DNA of 64,000 nucleotides. Source: Litorimonas sp965205225. Its GTDB lineage: Bacteria; Pseudomonadota; Alphaproteobacteria; Caulobacterales; Maricaulaceae. Below the pieces are notes generated by a model. The model saw only the letters and a list, made by a program, of their open reading frames with translations. It ran no database searches and was not told where the DNA came from. Of the stretch, positions 25,456-35,367 are shown in pieces. How positions within the stretch are numbered: position 1 is the stretch's first letter; each line of letters starts with the position of its first letter. Position numbers and translations under genes: made by a program. Where the stretch lies: positions 2,073,171 through 2,137,170 of the forward strand of contig CBDBFZ010000003.1 in assembly GCA_965205225.1 (NCBI GenBank), in the 5' to 3' direction.

Positions 25456-26633
25456 TAGAGTGTCATGTGGACTTTGAGGCTTTCCGAACTGTTCTGATGG
25501 AAGCCCTCGGTTATGGTGTTCGCGCCAAGGGCGGTCGGCCACCCTATGATCCGGTCACGATGTTCAAGGTGCTTGTTCTGGCGTCGATGCACAATCTGAG
25601 TGATGAACGGATGGAATTTCTGATCCGGGATCGTTTAAGTTGGCTGCGGTTTCTGAGGTTTGAGATCGGTGAACCGACCCCGGACCAAAAGACGATTTGG
25701 CTGTTCCGTGAAAAGCTGACCCAGTCTGGTGCTTTCAAATCTCTGTTTGCCGCTTTTGAAGAGCAACTCTGCAAGCGCGGCTACAAACCCACGGGAGGTC
25801 AGATCGTGGATGCCACTTTGGTGTCAGCGCCGCGCCAACGGATGAGGAAAGAAGAGAAAGAGCGGGCCAGGGCGGGTGAAAGCGCGTCCGCTATCTGGCC
25901 TGATGATCCTGCCAGGGCCGCACAGAAAGACACCGACGCACGAGCGGTGGTCAGCTATTCCAGGGCGCGAAAGACCGCAGAAGGGGAACAGGACGCAGGC
26001 CTTGTCGACATTTCCATCCCTCACTTTGGGTACAAGAACCATATCAGTATTGACCGGAAATGGCGCTTTGTCCGGGGAGAGACCTGTACCCATGCGGCCC
26101 GCTATGATGGGCACGAACTGACATCGGTTCTGGATGCCACCAACAGCTCAAAGTCTGTTTGGGCGGATACAGCTTATCGCTCAGCCAAAAACGAAGCCTG
26201 GCTGAAAGCGCAGGGCTATCGTTCAAACATCCATCGAAAGAAGCCCCGCGGTAAACCGATGGCAAAGCACATTCGGCGCGGCAATGCGACCCGCTCCTCC
26301 ATCCGTGCCTGTGTTGAACATGTGTTCGGATATGAGAAAGGGCCGATGGCGATCACGATCCGCTCAATCGGCCAGGCGCTCAATCGGCCAGGGCCGCTGG
26401 CCGGATCACCATGGCCAAGCTAAGCTACAACTTCCGCCGCCTCGTTTTCCATGAGCGACGACAGCCCATAGCCTGATTCTGTTCAAAATCCGGATCCCCC
26501 CACTTATGCGGGCCAAAATCATGCCAAAATACGCCTGTGGACACGCATTCGTCACTCTATGAAGCCTGACCTGAGAGCCGATTATAAAATTCGCCTCTAT
26601 ACTGGCCCCAAAACCCTGTTCTTCGAGGTGTCC
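25456..26633 (+). mobile_element. IS-2 copy 2, 5'-truncated by IS-1
   Basis: Only the part of IS-2 to the right of its internal CTAG remains, up to the terminal GAGGTGTCC at 26633. The transposase pseudogene (about 25467-26476) lacks the N-terminus, and an 11-bp duplication near 26380 changes its C-terminal frame. The right flank is an EAL-domain gene fragment. Confidence 0.88.
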
Positions 26634-26639
26634 ATATTC

Positions 26640-26895
26640 GTATGAATATCCGTTACTTGATCCGAGTTTCAACTTCCGGTTTACCCATCGCATAGCCTTG
26701 TGCTGCATCAATGCCGAGACGACACACAAAATCGAGCAATTCGACCGTCTCAATTCCTTAGGCAATGAAGCGTACGTCAAGTGGACCGCGAAGCGTTAGT
26801 AGGGTCTGCAGGATGGCTCGATCCCGCAGGTTGTTGAAGGTTGTTGCAACAAAGCCCCCATCAATCTTGAATTCAATTCGCTGATAGCGCATAAC
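26640..26895 (-). pseudogene. EAL-domain (cyclic di-GMP phosphodiesterase) fragment
   Basis: The minus strand reads EFKIDGGFVATTFNNLRDRA, ILQTLLTLRGPLDVRFIA, a TAA, then GIETVELLDFVCRLGID and AAQGYAMGKP. This is the second half of an EAL domain, in which the conserved AEGVET motif has its Glu codon changed to TAA. Both ends are cut off by IS-2 copies. It is a dead remnant of a c-di-GMP degrading enzyme. Confidence 0.72.
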
Positions 26896-26903
26896 AGGAA
26901 CGT

Positions 26904-28228
26904 GGACACCTCGAAGAACAGGGTTTTGGGGCCAGTATAGAGGCGAATTTTATAATCGGCTCTCAGGTCAGGCTTCATAGAGTGACGAATGCGTGTCCAC
27001 AGGCGTATTTTGGCATGATTTTGGCCCGCATAAGTGGGGGGATCCGGATTTTGAACAGAATCAGGCTATGGGCTGTCGTCGCTCATGGAAAACGAGGCGG
27101 CGGAAGTTGTAGCTTAGCTTGGCCATGGTGATCCGGCCAGCGGCCCTGGCCTGGCCGATTGAGCGCCTGGCCGATTGAGCGGATCGTGATCGCCATCGGC
27201 CCTTTCTCATATCCGAACACATGTTCAACACAGGCACGGATGGAGGAGCGGGTCGCATTGCCGCGCCGAATGTGCTTTGCCATCGGTTTACCGCGGGGCT
27301 TCTTTCGATGGATGTTTGAACGATAGCCCTGCGCTTTCAGCCAGGCTTCGTTTTTGGCTGAGCGATAAGCTGTATCCGCCCAAACAGACTTTGAGCTGTT
27401 GGTGGCATCCAGAACCGATGTCAGTTCGTGCCCATCATAGCGGGCCGCATGGGTACAGGTCTCTCCCCGGACAAAGCGCCATTTCCGGTCAATACTGATA
27501 TGGTTCTTGTACCCAAAGTGAGGGATGGAAATGTCGACAAGGCCTGCGTCCTGTTCCCCTTCTGCGGTCTTTCGCGCCCTGGAATAGCTGACCACCGCTC
27601 GTGCGTCGGTGTCTTTCTGTGCGGCCCTGGCAGGATCATCAGGCCAGATAGCGGACGCGCTTTCACCCGCCCTGGCCCGCTCTTTCTCTTCTTTCCTCAT
27701 CCGTTGGCGCGGCGCTGACACCAAAGTGGCATCCACGATCTGACCTCCCGTGGGTTTGTAGCCGCGCTTGCAGAGTTGCTCTTCAAAAGCGGCAAACAGA
27801 GATTTGAAAGCACCAGACTGGGTCAGCTTTTCACGGAACAGCCAAATCGTCTTTTGGTCCGGGGTCGGTTCACCGATCTCAAACCTCAGAAACCGCAGCC
27901 AACTTAAACGATCCCGGATCAGAAATTCCATCCGTTCATCACTCAGATTGTGCATCGACGCCAGAACAAGCACCTTGAACATCGTGACCGGATCATAGGG
28001 TGGCCGACCGCCCTTGGCGCGAACCCCATAACCGAGGGCTTCCATCAGAACAGTTCGGAAAGCCTCAAAGTCCACATGACACTCTAGCGCTTCAAGCGGA
28101 TCACCTGTCGCCGATAAGCGAGCAAGATGATCCGACAAGTCAAACAATCCAGGCGCGTGCATCATAAAATCCTCCCAAAACCAGTAAATCAGATCACACC
28201 ACAAAATGCATGGTTTTTAGAGGCCTCC
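26904..28228 (-). mobile_element. IS-2 copy 3, complete ends, target repeat ACGT
   Basis: The element is 1325 bp with both terminal sequences and ACGT on each side (26900-26903 and 28229-28232). It has no 15-bp REKLTQ duplication. A 16-bp tandem duplication near 27150-27180 shifts the last part of the transposase frame. Confidence 0.92.
27061..28165 (-). pseudogene. IS5 family transposase (IS-2 copy 3), C-terminal frameshift
   Basis: The N-terminal and catalytic parts match copy 1 (IVDATLVSAPRQ, WADTAYRSA, VEHVFGYEKGP). A tandem duplication of cgctcaatcggccagg after ITIRSIGQA moves the reading frame, so the conserved NLSYNFRRL tail is out of phase and the product ends LQLPPPRFP. All three catalytic acidic residues precede the shift, so some activity cannot be excluded. 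Confidence 0.8.
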
Positions 28229-28317
28229 ACGTTATTGAACGTGCGCAAACGCATGTCGGTAATCTAGCTCATGGATTGAAAACACCGATAGCGGATAGAG
28301 GCCATGCCAGCTCCGGA

Positions 28318-28558
28318 ATCGTCTAAACAGACAGGGTGGCTGAGTGATTTGAGTTTTCGGTCAGCAGGCTTTCTGCCAGCTCTATATTATCCATGTTCCA
28401 GCTTTTAGTCAATTCCTGACCAATCGCTTCGGCGACGCCTGGAGTGTCGTCAGATAGGCCGGAACGGAGGGTTTGAACGTTTCCCTGTCACTCGATAGGT
28501 TGATCGTGATTTCGGGGCCTTCCGGGTCTTCGTTCAGCCCGAGAATGGCCTGTGTCAT
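28318..28558 (-). pseudogene. Unidentified small gene with frameshift
   Basis: A frame MTQAILGLNEDPEGPEITIN...PSVPAYLT runs from 28558 and then appears to continue in another phase as DDTPGVAEAIGQELTKSWNM...NSNHSATLSV. The composition is protein-like in both. The family is not recognised. Confidence 0.35.
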
Positions 28559-28621
28559 TGACCTGCGCGCCTAAGCGTTCTCCATTTTCTGGTAGAGTCT
28601 CCAACAACTAGGGAGACAGAT

Positions 28622-29124
28622 ATGAAGCGATCCCATTTCAGCGAAGATCAGATTATTGCAATTAAAAGAGCAGGAGAACGGCTTGCCGACGAAGGAGATG
28701 TGTCGGCGGCATGATTTTAGCTCGGCGACGTTTTATAAATGGAAGGCCAAGCAAGTATGGTTGGCTGGACGTATCCGACGCCCGCAAGCTTAAAGCCTTG
28801 GGGCCTGAGACCAACAAGCTCAAGAAGCTTTTGGCCGAGCAGATGCTTGATAATACCATGCTTAAGGGTATTAATTCAAAAAGTAGTGACGCCCGAGGTT
28901 AAGCGGAAGGCTGTGGCTCATCTTTGTGACGCTCATAAAGTCAGCCAGCGTCGGGCGTGTGATGTTCTGGACGTGGATCGATCGACCGTACGATATACCA
29001 GCGTTCGACCTGATGATACTGATCTCAGAGAGGCTATTCGGAGTGTTGCTCAGGTGCGCCGCCGGTTCGGTTATCGCCGTATTGGCGTGATGCTGGCACG
29101 TGAGGGTATTCCACAAAAAGCTTA
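28622..29124 (+). pseudogene. IS3-family element IS3-E: OrfA and start of OrfB, broken
   Basis: OrfA begins MKRSHFSEDQIIAIKRAGER, a typical IS407-group helix-turn-helix start, but has stops and frame changes before LGPETNKLKKLLAEQMLDN. OrfB begins TPEVKRKAVAHLCDAHKVSQ and reaches RRFGYRRIGVMLAREGIPQ, where IS-1 copy 2 is inserted. The sequence continues on the far side of that IS at 29972. Confidence 0.78.
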
Positions 29125-29971
29125 GGCTGTAGTGAAGAGTTAACTTTTATTTTCTATAATGTTCCTTCATTTTGTCAGGAGCGCACATATGTCTGGTTAT
29201 CAGGAACTTACGGATGAACAATGGAGCCGTTTAAAGCCTTATTTGCCTTATGGGAGCACAGGGAAACCGGGTCGCAACGCCAATAACAGGCTTTTCATTG
29301 ATGCTTTGTTGTGGATGGCCCGTTCGGGCGGGCGTTGGCGCGATTTACCCGAACGGTTCGGGCGTTTTGACAGTGTCAAACGGCGTTATTATCTCTGGGT
29401 TGAGGCCGGGGTTTTAGAAGATGTCTTTAAGGCCTTGCGCACCCACGCTGATCAAGAGTGGCTGATGATGGATGCCACAATTGTGCGGGCGCATGCCCAA
29501 GCGGCCGGGGCGCGGCATAAAAAAGGGGGCCTGATGCCCATGCATTGGGGCGTTCCAAGGGCGGCTTGACGACAAAAATACATGGGCTGACAGATGCATT
29601 GGGTTTACCTCTGCGCCTGATAGCAACGGGCGGGCATTGTAGCGAAATGACGCAAGCCGCCGCCTTATTGGCAGGGTTTAAGGCGGATCATGTCTTGGCG
29701 GATAAGGGCTATGATGGCCGGTGCGTTATGGAAGCGGTGAATGAGACTGGGGCTATGCCCGTTATTCCGTCCCGAAAAAATGCGCGCAAGCCAAGGCAAA
29801 CTGATATGGCTTTGTATAAGGAACGTAATATTGTCGAGCGTTTCTTTGGCTATCTCAAACAGTTCCGGCGTGTGGCTACGCGATATGACAAGCATATCCA
29901 AAACTATATGGGCTTCGTCTATATCGCAGCTATCAAGATCTGGCTCAAATGATTAATTCTTCTCTACGACC
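29125..29971 (+). mobile_element. IS-1 copy 2, inserted in IS3-E
   Basis: The element is 847 bp with ends GGCTGTAGTGAAGAGTTAAC and TTAATTCTTCTCTACGACC, flanked by TA. The left flank is OrfB of IS3-E and the right flank continues the same OrfB, so this is a clean insertion event. Confidence 0.92.
29189..29952 (+). CDS. IS-1 transposase, two frames (copy 2)
   Basis: Frame 1 is 29189-29569 and frame 2 is 29545-29952. They are as in copy 1, but the slip run is A6G5 instead of A5G6; the total length of 11 is kept, so the phase relation of the two frames is unchanged. The catalytic residues are present. Confidence 0.87.
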
Positions 29972-30085
29972 TAGGCGGTTTTACTGCGAAGAGACGCGAC
30001 AGGTCCGTAAGCGTGGCAGACGCAAACGTGTGCTTGGTACATGTAGGCCCATGATTTTACCTAGCCCGACGCGGCGGTGACCTGC
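29972..30085 (+). pseudogene. IS3-E OrfB, continuation after IS-1
   Basis: The translation RFYCEETRQVRKRGRRKRVL then GTCRPMILP follows on from the OrfB part ending at 29124 (family consensus ..RLYREE-LQVR-RGRRKRALGTRRPM..). It stops where IS3-F begins. Confidence 0.7.
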
Positions 30086-30135
30086 CCCTCTTAGGTGGTC
30101 CACCTTTTAAGTTAGAGTTTGGTGGTTATGGTCCG

Positions 30136-30180
30136 CCCTGTTGGCCTGACCGGAACGAAGTGTAGGTCAGGCCAACAGGG
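30136..30180. repeat. Perfect 16-bp inverted repeat with 13-nt loop
   Basis: The arms 30136-30151 (ccctgttggcctgacc) and 30165-30180 are exact reverse complements. It sits in the non-coding end of IS3-F. It may be a transcription stop protecting the element, or an inserted repeat unit. No U-run follows. Confidence 0.6.
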
Positions 30181-30194
30181 TGTGGCAAGACTGT

Positions 30195-30984
30195 TTCTGG
30201 GGCGGGTGGTTTATAGCCGAGAGAGCTATGCGGCTTGATGGTGTTGTAATGGTGCCGCCAACGTTTAATCAGGATTTTTGCCTCCTTGAGCGTGTAGAAG
30301 ATTTCTCCATTTAAAAGCTCGTCGCGAAGCTTCCCGTTGAAGCTTTCATTGTATCCATTCTCCCAAGGTGACCCAGGCGTGATGTAAAGCGTTTGAACCT
30401 TCCATTTCTCACGCCATCAAGCACCGCTATGGCTGTGAACTCAGATCCATTATCTGAGCGGATGTACTCCGGCGGTCCATACCTAGTGAATAAGTCAGTG
30501 AGAACAGCCAGCACATCATCATGTTTGAGGCTCCGTTGCACATGGATAGCGAGACATTCCCGTGTGTACTCATCAATGACAGTGAGCATACGAAAGGCTC
30601 GACCATCATGGGTGCGGTCGGCGACAAAGTCATAGGACCAGACATGACCCTTATGTTGAGGTCGATGTCTGACGCAGAGGCCGTCATTAAACCATAACCG
30701 CCCGCGTTTAGGATGTTTTGTGGGACTTTAAGCCCTTCACGCCGCCATATACGTTCAACTCTTTTGAAGTTGACCGTCCAACCTTCTCGCCTGAGCAAAG
30801 CTGTAATCCGACGATAGCCATATCGGCCATATTCTGAAGCCAGGCGGATAATGTCAGCTGTCAAAACCGCTTCATCATCTCGGATGACCATCGGTTTTCT
30901 TTGCGTAGAACGGTGCTGACCTATCGTCTTACACGCGCGTCGCTCGGAACATCCAAGCGCCGCCCGCACATGATCGACAGCCAA
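30195..30984 (-). pseudogene. IS3-F OrfB (integrase catalytic subunit), frameshifted
   Basis: The pieces read in order are VDHVRAALGCSERRACKTIG and YGYRRITALLRREGW. After a frame change come GHVWSYDFVADRTHDGRAF, RMLTVIDEYTRECLAIHVQ and IRSDNGSEFTAIAV (catalytic Asp residues). After another change comes LYITPGSPWENGYNESFNG (catalytic Glu). All family motifs survive, but not in one frame. Confidence 0.8.
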
Positions 30985-31001
30985 TCGGCGGCGTGCAGGG
31001 C

Positions 31002-31241
31002 TTAGTACTTTCCCTCAATAGCCTCTTTCAAGATCAAAGCATCCAGAGTGAGATTGGAGACCGCTTTGCGCAGCCGTTGGTTCTCTTTCTCCAAATCTTT
31101 TAACCGACGAGCCTGCGAGACTTTCAAGCCTCCATACTCACGGCGCCAGCGATAGTAACTTTGTTCTGATACGCCAAGGGATCGACAGATCATACCTGTC
31201 TTCTCGCCTTGAGCTAATCGAACTTCGGCCTCTCGCAGCAT
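31002..31241 (-). CDS. IS3-F OrfA (transposase helix-turn-helix subunit)
   Basis: This 79-residue protein has the OrfA layout: a helix-turn-helix (GMICRSLGVSEQSYYRWRRE) followed by a leucine-zipper-like coil (LKDLEKENQRLRKAVSNLTL) and the conserved LDALILKEA end. It normally forms the fusion transposase with OrfB by frameshifting; here OrfB is broken, so the element is probably immobile. Confidence 0.82.
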   Translation of the reverse strand: MLREAEVRLAQGEKTGMICRSLGVSEQSYYRWRREYGGLKVSQARRLKDLEKENQRLRKAVSNLTLDALILKEAIEGKY

Positions 31242-31275
31242 CGCGATAATCTGTTCTGGGGTGTAGCGTTTTCTA

Positions 31276-32138
31276 GGCTGTAGTGAAGAGTTAACTTTTA
31301 TTTTCTATAATGTTCCTTCATTTTTGTCAGGAGCGCACATATGTCTGGTTATCAGGAACTTACGGATGAACAATGGAGCCGTTTAAAGCCTTATTTGCCT
31401 TATGGGAGCACAGGGAAACCGGGTCGCAACGCCAATAACAGGCTTTTCATTGATGCTTTGTTGTGGATGGCCCGTTCGGGCGGGCGTTGGCGCGATTTAC
31501 CCGAACGGTTCGGGCGTTTTGACAGTGTCAAACGGCGTTATTATCTCTGGGTTGAGGCCGGGGTTTTAGAAGATGTCTTTAAGGCCTTGCGCACTCACGC
31601 TGATCAAGAGTGGCTGATGATGGATGCCACAATTGTGCGGGCGCATGCCCAAGCGGCCGGGGCGCGGCATAAAAAGGGGGGCCTGATGCCCACGCATTGG
31701 GGCGTTCCAGGGGGGGACGTTCCAAGGGCGGCCTGACGACAAAAATACATGGGCTGACAGATGCATTGGGTTTACCTCTGCGCCTGATAGCAACGGGCGG
31801 GCATTGTAGCGAAATGACGCAAGCCGCCGCCTTATTGGCAGGGTTTAAGGCGGATCATGTCTTGGCGGATAAGGGCTATGATGGCCGGTGCGTTATAGAC
31901 GCGGTGAATGAGAGCGGGGCTATGCCCGTTATTCCGTCCCGAAAAAATGCGCGCAAGCCAAGGCAAACTGATATGGCTTTGTATAAGGAACGTAATATTG
32001 TCGAGCGTTTCTTTGGCTATCTCAAACAGTTCCGGCGTGTGGCTACGCGCTATGACAAGCATATCCAAAACTATATGGGCTTCGTCTATATCGCAGCTAT
32101 CAAAATCTGGCTCAAATGATTAATTCTTCACTACGACC
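31276..32138 (+). mobile_element. IS-1 copy 3, complete
   Basis: The element is 863 bp with both inverted ends and TA flanks. It is longer than copies 1 and 2 because it has 15 extra bases (GVPGGD region) near 31710 and one extra T before the ribosome site. The extra 15 bases give RSRGGRSKGG in the second frame, a short duplication. Confidence 0.92.
31341..32119 (+). CDS. IS-1 transposase, two frames (copy 3)
   Basis: Frame 1 is 31341-31736 (MSGYQELTDEQW...) and frame 2 is 31697-32119 (MGRSRGGRSKGGLTTKIHG...). The slip run is A5G6. Together they form a complete IS427-type DDE transposase if a -1 shift occurs. Confidence 0.87.
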
Positions 32139-32221
32139 TAGCCATAATGTGTTCCTTCAAGCTCAAATAGCCAAATCTCTAACTTTTAAAATGAATCACT
32201 TTTAAGAGGGAAGGCCACAAA

Positions 32222-32482
32222 ATGATTGTCTCTGACAAGGGTACGGAACTCACCAGCATGGCTGTACTCAAATGGTGTCAGGAGACAAAGATCGGTTGGC
32301 ACTATATCGCACTGGGAAAGCTTATGCAGGACGGGTTCATTGAGAGCTTCAATGGCAGCTTTAGAGACGAATACCTGAACGAGGTTTTGTTCTCATCTTT
32401 TGTAGATGCCCGCCATTACATCACATTTTGCAAGGAGGATTACAATATACCAAACCCCACTCATCTCACCCCGCGTGAATAG
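32222..32482 (+). pseudogene. IS3-family OrfB C-terminal fragment (probably IS3-E)
   Basis: The frame reads IVSDKGTELTSMAVLKWCQE, TKIGWHYIALGKLMQDG, FIESFNGSFRDEYLNEVLF and ends THLTPRE. It contains the second catalytic Asp (SDKGTE, usually SDNGTE) and the Glu. It may be the missing C-terminus of the IS3-E copy at 28622-30085, separated by later insertions. Confidence 0.72.
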
Positions 32483-32671
32483 GCCTAAAATCAAAGATTG
32501 CAACTCAGAGCCGCATGCGGTCAGAACAATCAAATGACTCTACCAGAAAGTGGCAGGAAGTGGGGGTGCAGGTCAATAACTTTCAACTTGTTCTTTGTTT
32601 GGACTGGTATTATCTGGGTAATTCTGCTAAGATACCCCAGGAAAATGCCAATCAAATAGGCAAGATCCAAA
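32483..32671. other. Non-coding interval between IS fragment and membrane gene
   Basis: The 190 bases are AT-rich. A weak promoter for the membrane gene is possible, but no convincing -35/-10 pair stands out. Confidence 0.3.
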
Positions 32672-33139
32672 ATGAATACTACCGAGGACTCAACGTTGCC
32701 ATTTCCATTTAGAGCGTTTTTATCCACCTGTTTTGTTGTAAGCGCCTGGATCAGCATCTCACAAACATTTCGATATTTTGTGATAGTTGTACCGATGGTG
32801 CGTGCAGCCTATCCTGACGCCGAGGGCATTGTGCCCATCAATTTACCTGTAATCTTAGCATGGGGCGTTTGGGTAACTATTTATTTGTTTTGGGCGATAA
32901 GTTATATCTGGATATTTCTGGAGCGATTTGGGACGAGTATTAGAGACTCTTTACTAGCCGGTTCGCTCGCAACAATACCAATCTATGGATTGTTTTGGCT
33001 TGCTCTTTATCTTATGAATCTAATGACAGTTGATGTGATTATTATCGCCCTACCCATGGCATGGGTCGAGTTGATCGTCGCAGCACTTATCGTCCGCAAC
33101 CGTATGAAGAAATTATCTTGTAGCGAGAACGCTCGCTAA
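32672..33139 (+). CDS. Four-helix membrane protein, hypothetical
   Basis: The 155-residue protein has four hydrophobic segments at about residues 12-32, 58-82, 92-112 and 116-140, with charged loops between and a basic C-terminal end (RNRMKKLSCSENAR). It has no signal lipobox and no motif I recognise. Composition is AT-rich compared with host genes such as aspS. It is the only unbroken non-transposase gene in the IS island 24.6-35.2 kb, so it could be cargo. The ribosome site is weak. Confidence 0.6.
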   Translation: MNTTEDSTLPFPFRAFLSTCFVVSAWISISQTFRYFVIVVPMVRAAYPDAEGIVPINLPVILAWGVWVTIYLFWAISYIWIFLERFGTSIRDSLLAGSLATIPIYGLFWLALYLMNLMTVDVIIIALPMAWVELIVAALIVRNRMKKLSCSENAR

Positions 33140-33424
33140 TACCCACAACAAAGTACACGGTCGATCAAGCTGCACCACTCAATTCCCTAACGATTATCCA
33201 ACGGAGTGATCTTTGTTATGACAAATGCTCCTCCATTTCTACTTCTAAATCTTTGTAGTGCCCCATTTTTAAGTGAGGATCTGAAGTCAGCTGGTTTTAC
33301 GCGGTGTGTTTCAAGTGCCTCTCGAGTTTTGAGCGAGGGTTATAGCGCCTATGGCCATATTGGGCCTTTCATTATTTTGTATCCATAGCCACTTTGTGGC
33401 AGAAAGTTGCACGGCCTCAATGCT
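33140..33424. other. Unassigned AT-rich interval
   Basis: Short frames exist (for example from 33206), but none shows a protein-like pattern. It separates the membrane gene from IS3-G debris. Confidence 0.3.
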
Positions 33425-33645
33425 GGCAAACAAGATCCGTCTCCTGACGGTGATTGATATGTTCAACCGTGAAGTCTTAGCAATCGAAGTTGAACCCAGG
33501 CTTTGTGGTGAACATGTGGTTAATGTACTGAACTAGTTGGTTTATCTTCATGGCCGACCAGAAAAGGTATTTGCGATAACGGCGCCGAGTTTACGGGTCA
33601 GATCGTCGATTTCTGGGCGTACACCCACAAGGTCAAGATGAACGT
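33425..33645 (+). pseudogene. IS3-family element IS3-G OrfB, left part
   Basis: The translation reads KIRLLTVIDMFNREVLAIEV, a TAG, then LVYLHGRPEKVFA and DNGAEFTGQIVDFWAY, an IS3 integrase core with its catalytic Asp residues. It is interrupted at KVKMN by IS-2 copy 4 and resumes at 34982. Confidence 0.72.
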
Positions 33646-34981
33646 GGAGGCCTCTAAGAACCGTACATTTTGTGGTATGATCTGATTTACTGGTTGTGGG
33701 AGGATTTTATGATGCACGCGCCTGGATTGTTTGACTTGTCGGATCATCTTGCTCGCTTATCGGCGACAGGTGATCCGCTTGAAGCGCTGGAGCGTCATGT
33801 GGACTTTGAGGCTTTCCGAACTGTTCTGATGGAAGCCCTCGGTTATGGGGTTCGCGCCAAGGGCGGTCGGCCACCCTATGATCCGGTCACGATGTTCAAG
33901 GTGCTTGTTCTGGCGTCGATGCACAATCTGAGTGATGAAGGGATGGAATTTCTGATCCGGGATCGTTTAAGTTGGTTGCGGTTTCTGAGGTTTCAGATCG
34001 GTGAACCGACCCCGGACCAAAAGACGATTTGGCTGTTGCGTGAAAAGCTGACCCAGGAAAAGCTGACCCAGTCTGGTGCTTTCAAATCTCTGTTTGCCGC
34101 TTTTGAAGAGCAACTCTGCAAGCGCGGCTACAAACCCACGGGAGGTCAGATCGTGGATGCCACTTTGGTGTCAGCGCCGCGCCAACGGATGAGGAAAGAA
34201 GAGAAAGAGCGGGCCAGGGCGGGTGAAAGCGCGTCCGCTATCTGGCGCGGGCGATCCTGCCAGGGCCGCACAGAAAGACACCGACGCACGAGCGGTGGTC
34301 AGCTATTCCAGGGCGCGAAAGACCGCAGAAGGGGAACAGGACGCAGGCCTTGTCGACATTTCCATCCCTCACTTTGGGTACAAGAACCACATCAGTATTG
34401 ACCGGAAATGGCGCTTTGTCCGGGGAGAGACCTGCACCCATGCGGCCCGCTATGATGGGCACGGACTGGCATCGGTTCTGGATGCCACCAACAGCTCAAA
34501 GTCTGTTTGGGCGGATACAGCTTATCGCTCAGCCAGAAACGAAGCCTGGCTGAAAGCGCAGGGCTATCGTTCAAACATCCATCGAAAGAAGCCCCGCGGT
34601 AAACCGATGGCAAAGCACATTCGGCGCGGCAATGCGACCCGCTCCTCCATCCGTGCCTGTGTTGAACATGTCTTCGGATATGAGAAAGGGCCGATGGCGA
34701 TCACGATCCGCTCAATCGGCCAGGCGCTCAATCGGCCAGGGCCGCTGGCCGGATCACCATGGCCAAGCTAAGCTACAACTTCCGCCGCCTCGTTTTCCAT
34801 GAGCGACGACAGCCCATAGCCTGATTCTGTTCAAAATCCGGATCCCCCCGCTTATGCAGGCCTAAATCATGCCAAAATACGCCTGTGGACACGCATTCGT
34901 CACTCTATGAAGCCTGACCTGAGAGCCGACTATAAAATTCGCCTCTATACTGGCCCAAAAAACCCGTTCTTCGAGCTGTCC
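33646..34981 (+). mobile_element. IS-2 copy 4, complete ends, target repeat ACGT
   Basis: The element is 1336 bp, flanked by ACGT (33642-33645 and 34982-34985), and inserted in IS3-G OrfB. It carries the 15-bp REKLTQ duplication, a one-base insertion at about 34247 and the 11-bp duplication near 34720. The first two lesions are shared with copy 5, so copies 4 and 5 are sister copies. Confidence 0.92.
33709..34824 (+). pseudogene. IS5 family transposase (IS-2 copy 4), frameshifted
   Basis: The frame from 33709 is normal to SASAIW, where an extra base turns PDDPARAAQ into RGRSCQGRT and the product ends at 34401. The rest of the gene continues in the next phase (34223-34771). The duplication near the end breaks the frame again. 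It is non-functional. Confidence 0.85.
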
Positions 34982-35165
34982 ACGTCTCCCGACCCGAAAC
35001 GCCAACCCACAATGCTCAATCGAGTCGGTTAGCGGATCAGTCCGAGATGAGTTGCTGAACGTCAATGGGTTCCAGAGCCTGCCGGAGGTCAAACGTCTAT
35101 CCGAGGCGTGACGGCGGCATTACAATGCGAGTCGGCCTCGCATGACTCACAAAGACCGAACGCCG
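34982..35165 (+). pseudogene. IS3-G OrfB, right part
   Basis: After IS-2 copy 4 the reading resumes as SRPETPTHNA, then LLNVNGFQSLPEVKRLSEA, a TGA and RRHYNASRPRMTHKDRTP. This is the end of an IS3 integrase (..FQSLEEVKR-LEAWR-DYN-SRPH..). Confidence 0.65.
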
Positions 35166-35224
35166 ATACAAAACACATGACCTGTAAATCACATTTGTGA
35201 TTACGTTACCTAGCCCGTCATTAG

Positions 35225-35280
35225 CATTGTAAATTAAGCATTGTAAATTAAGCATTGTAAATTAAGCATTGCAAATTATG
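35225..35280 (+). repeat. 14-bp tandem repeat, four units, upstream of TonB receptor gene
   Basis: Three exact copies of cattgtaaattaag (35225-35238, 35239-35252, 35253-35266) are followed by a fourth with two changes, cattgcaaattatg (35267-35280). The array ends 87 bases before the receptor start codon. Spacing of 14 bp and the AT-rich unit suggest a protein-binding array or a slippage-prone promoter element. Confidence 0.85.
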
Positions 35281-35367
35281 ACGACGCGGTTATATCCAGC
35301 TCACCAACTACGAGTACTAATGGTCTCGGATGTGTATGAGAAGATCACAGAAAAAGGTAAGCTCTCA

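Larger units (their letters stand above)
30087..31275 (-). mobile_element. IS3-family element IS3-F, degenerate
   Basis: The left border is near ttaggtggtccacc; the right border is IS-1 copy 3. OrfA (31002-31241) is intact. OrfB (30195-30984) has at least two frame changes. It is a different IS3 type from IS3-E by sequence. A strong hairpin lies near its 3' end (30136-30180). Confidence 0.8.
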
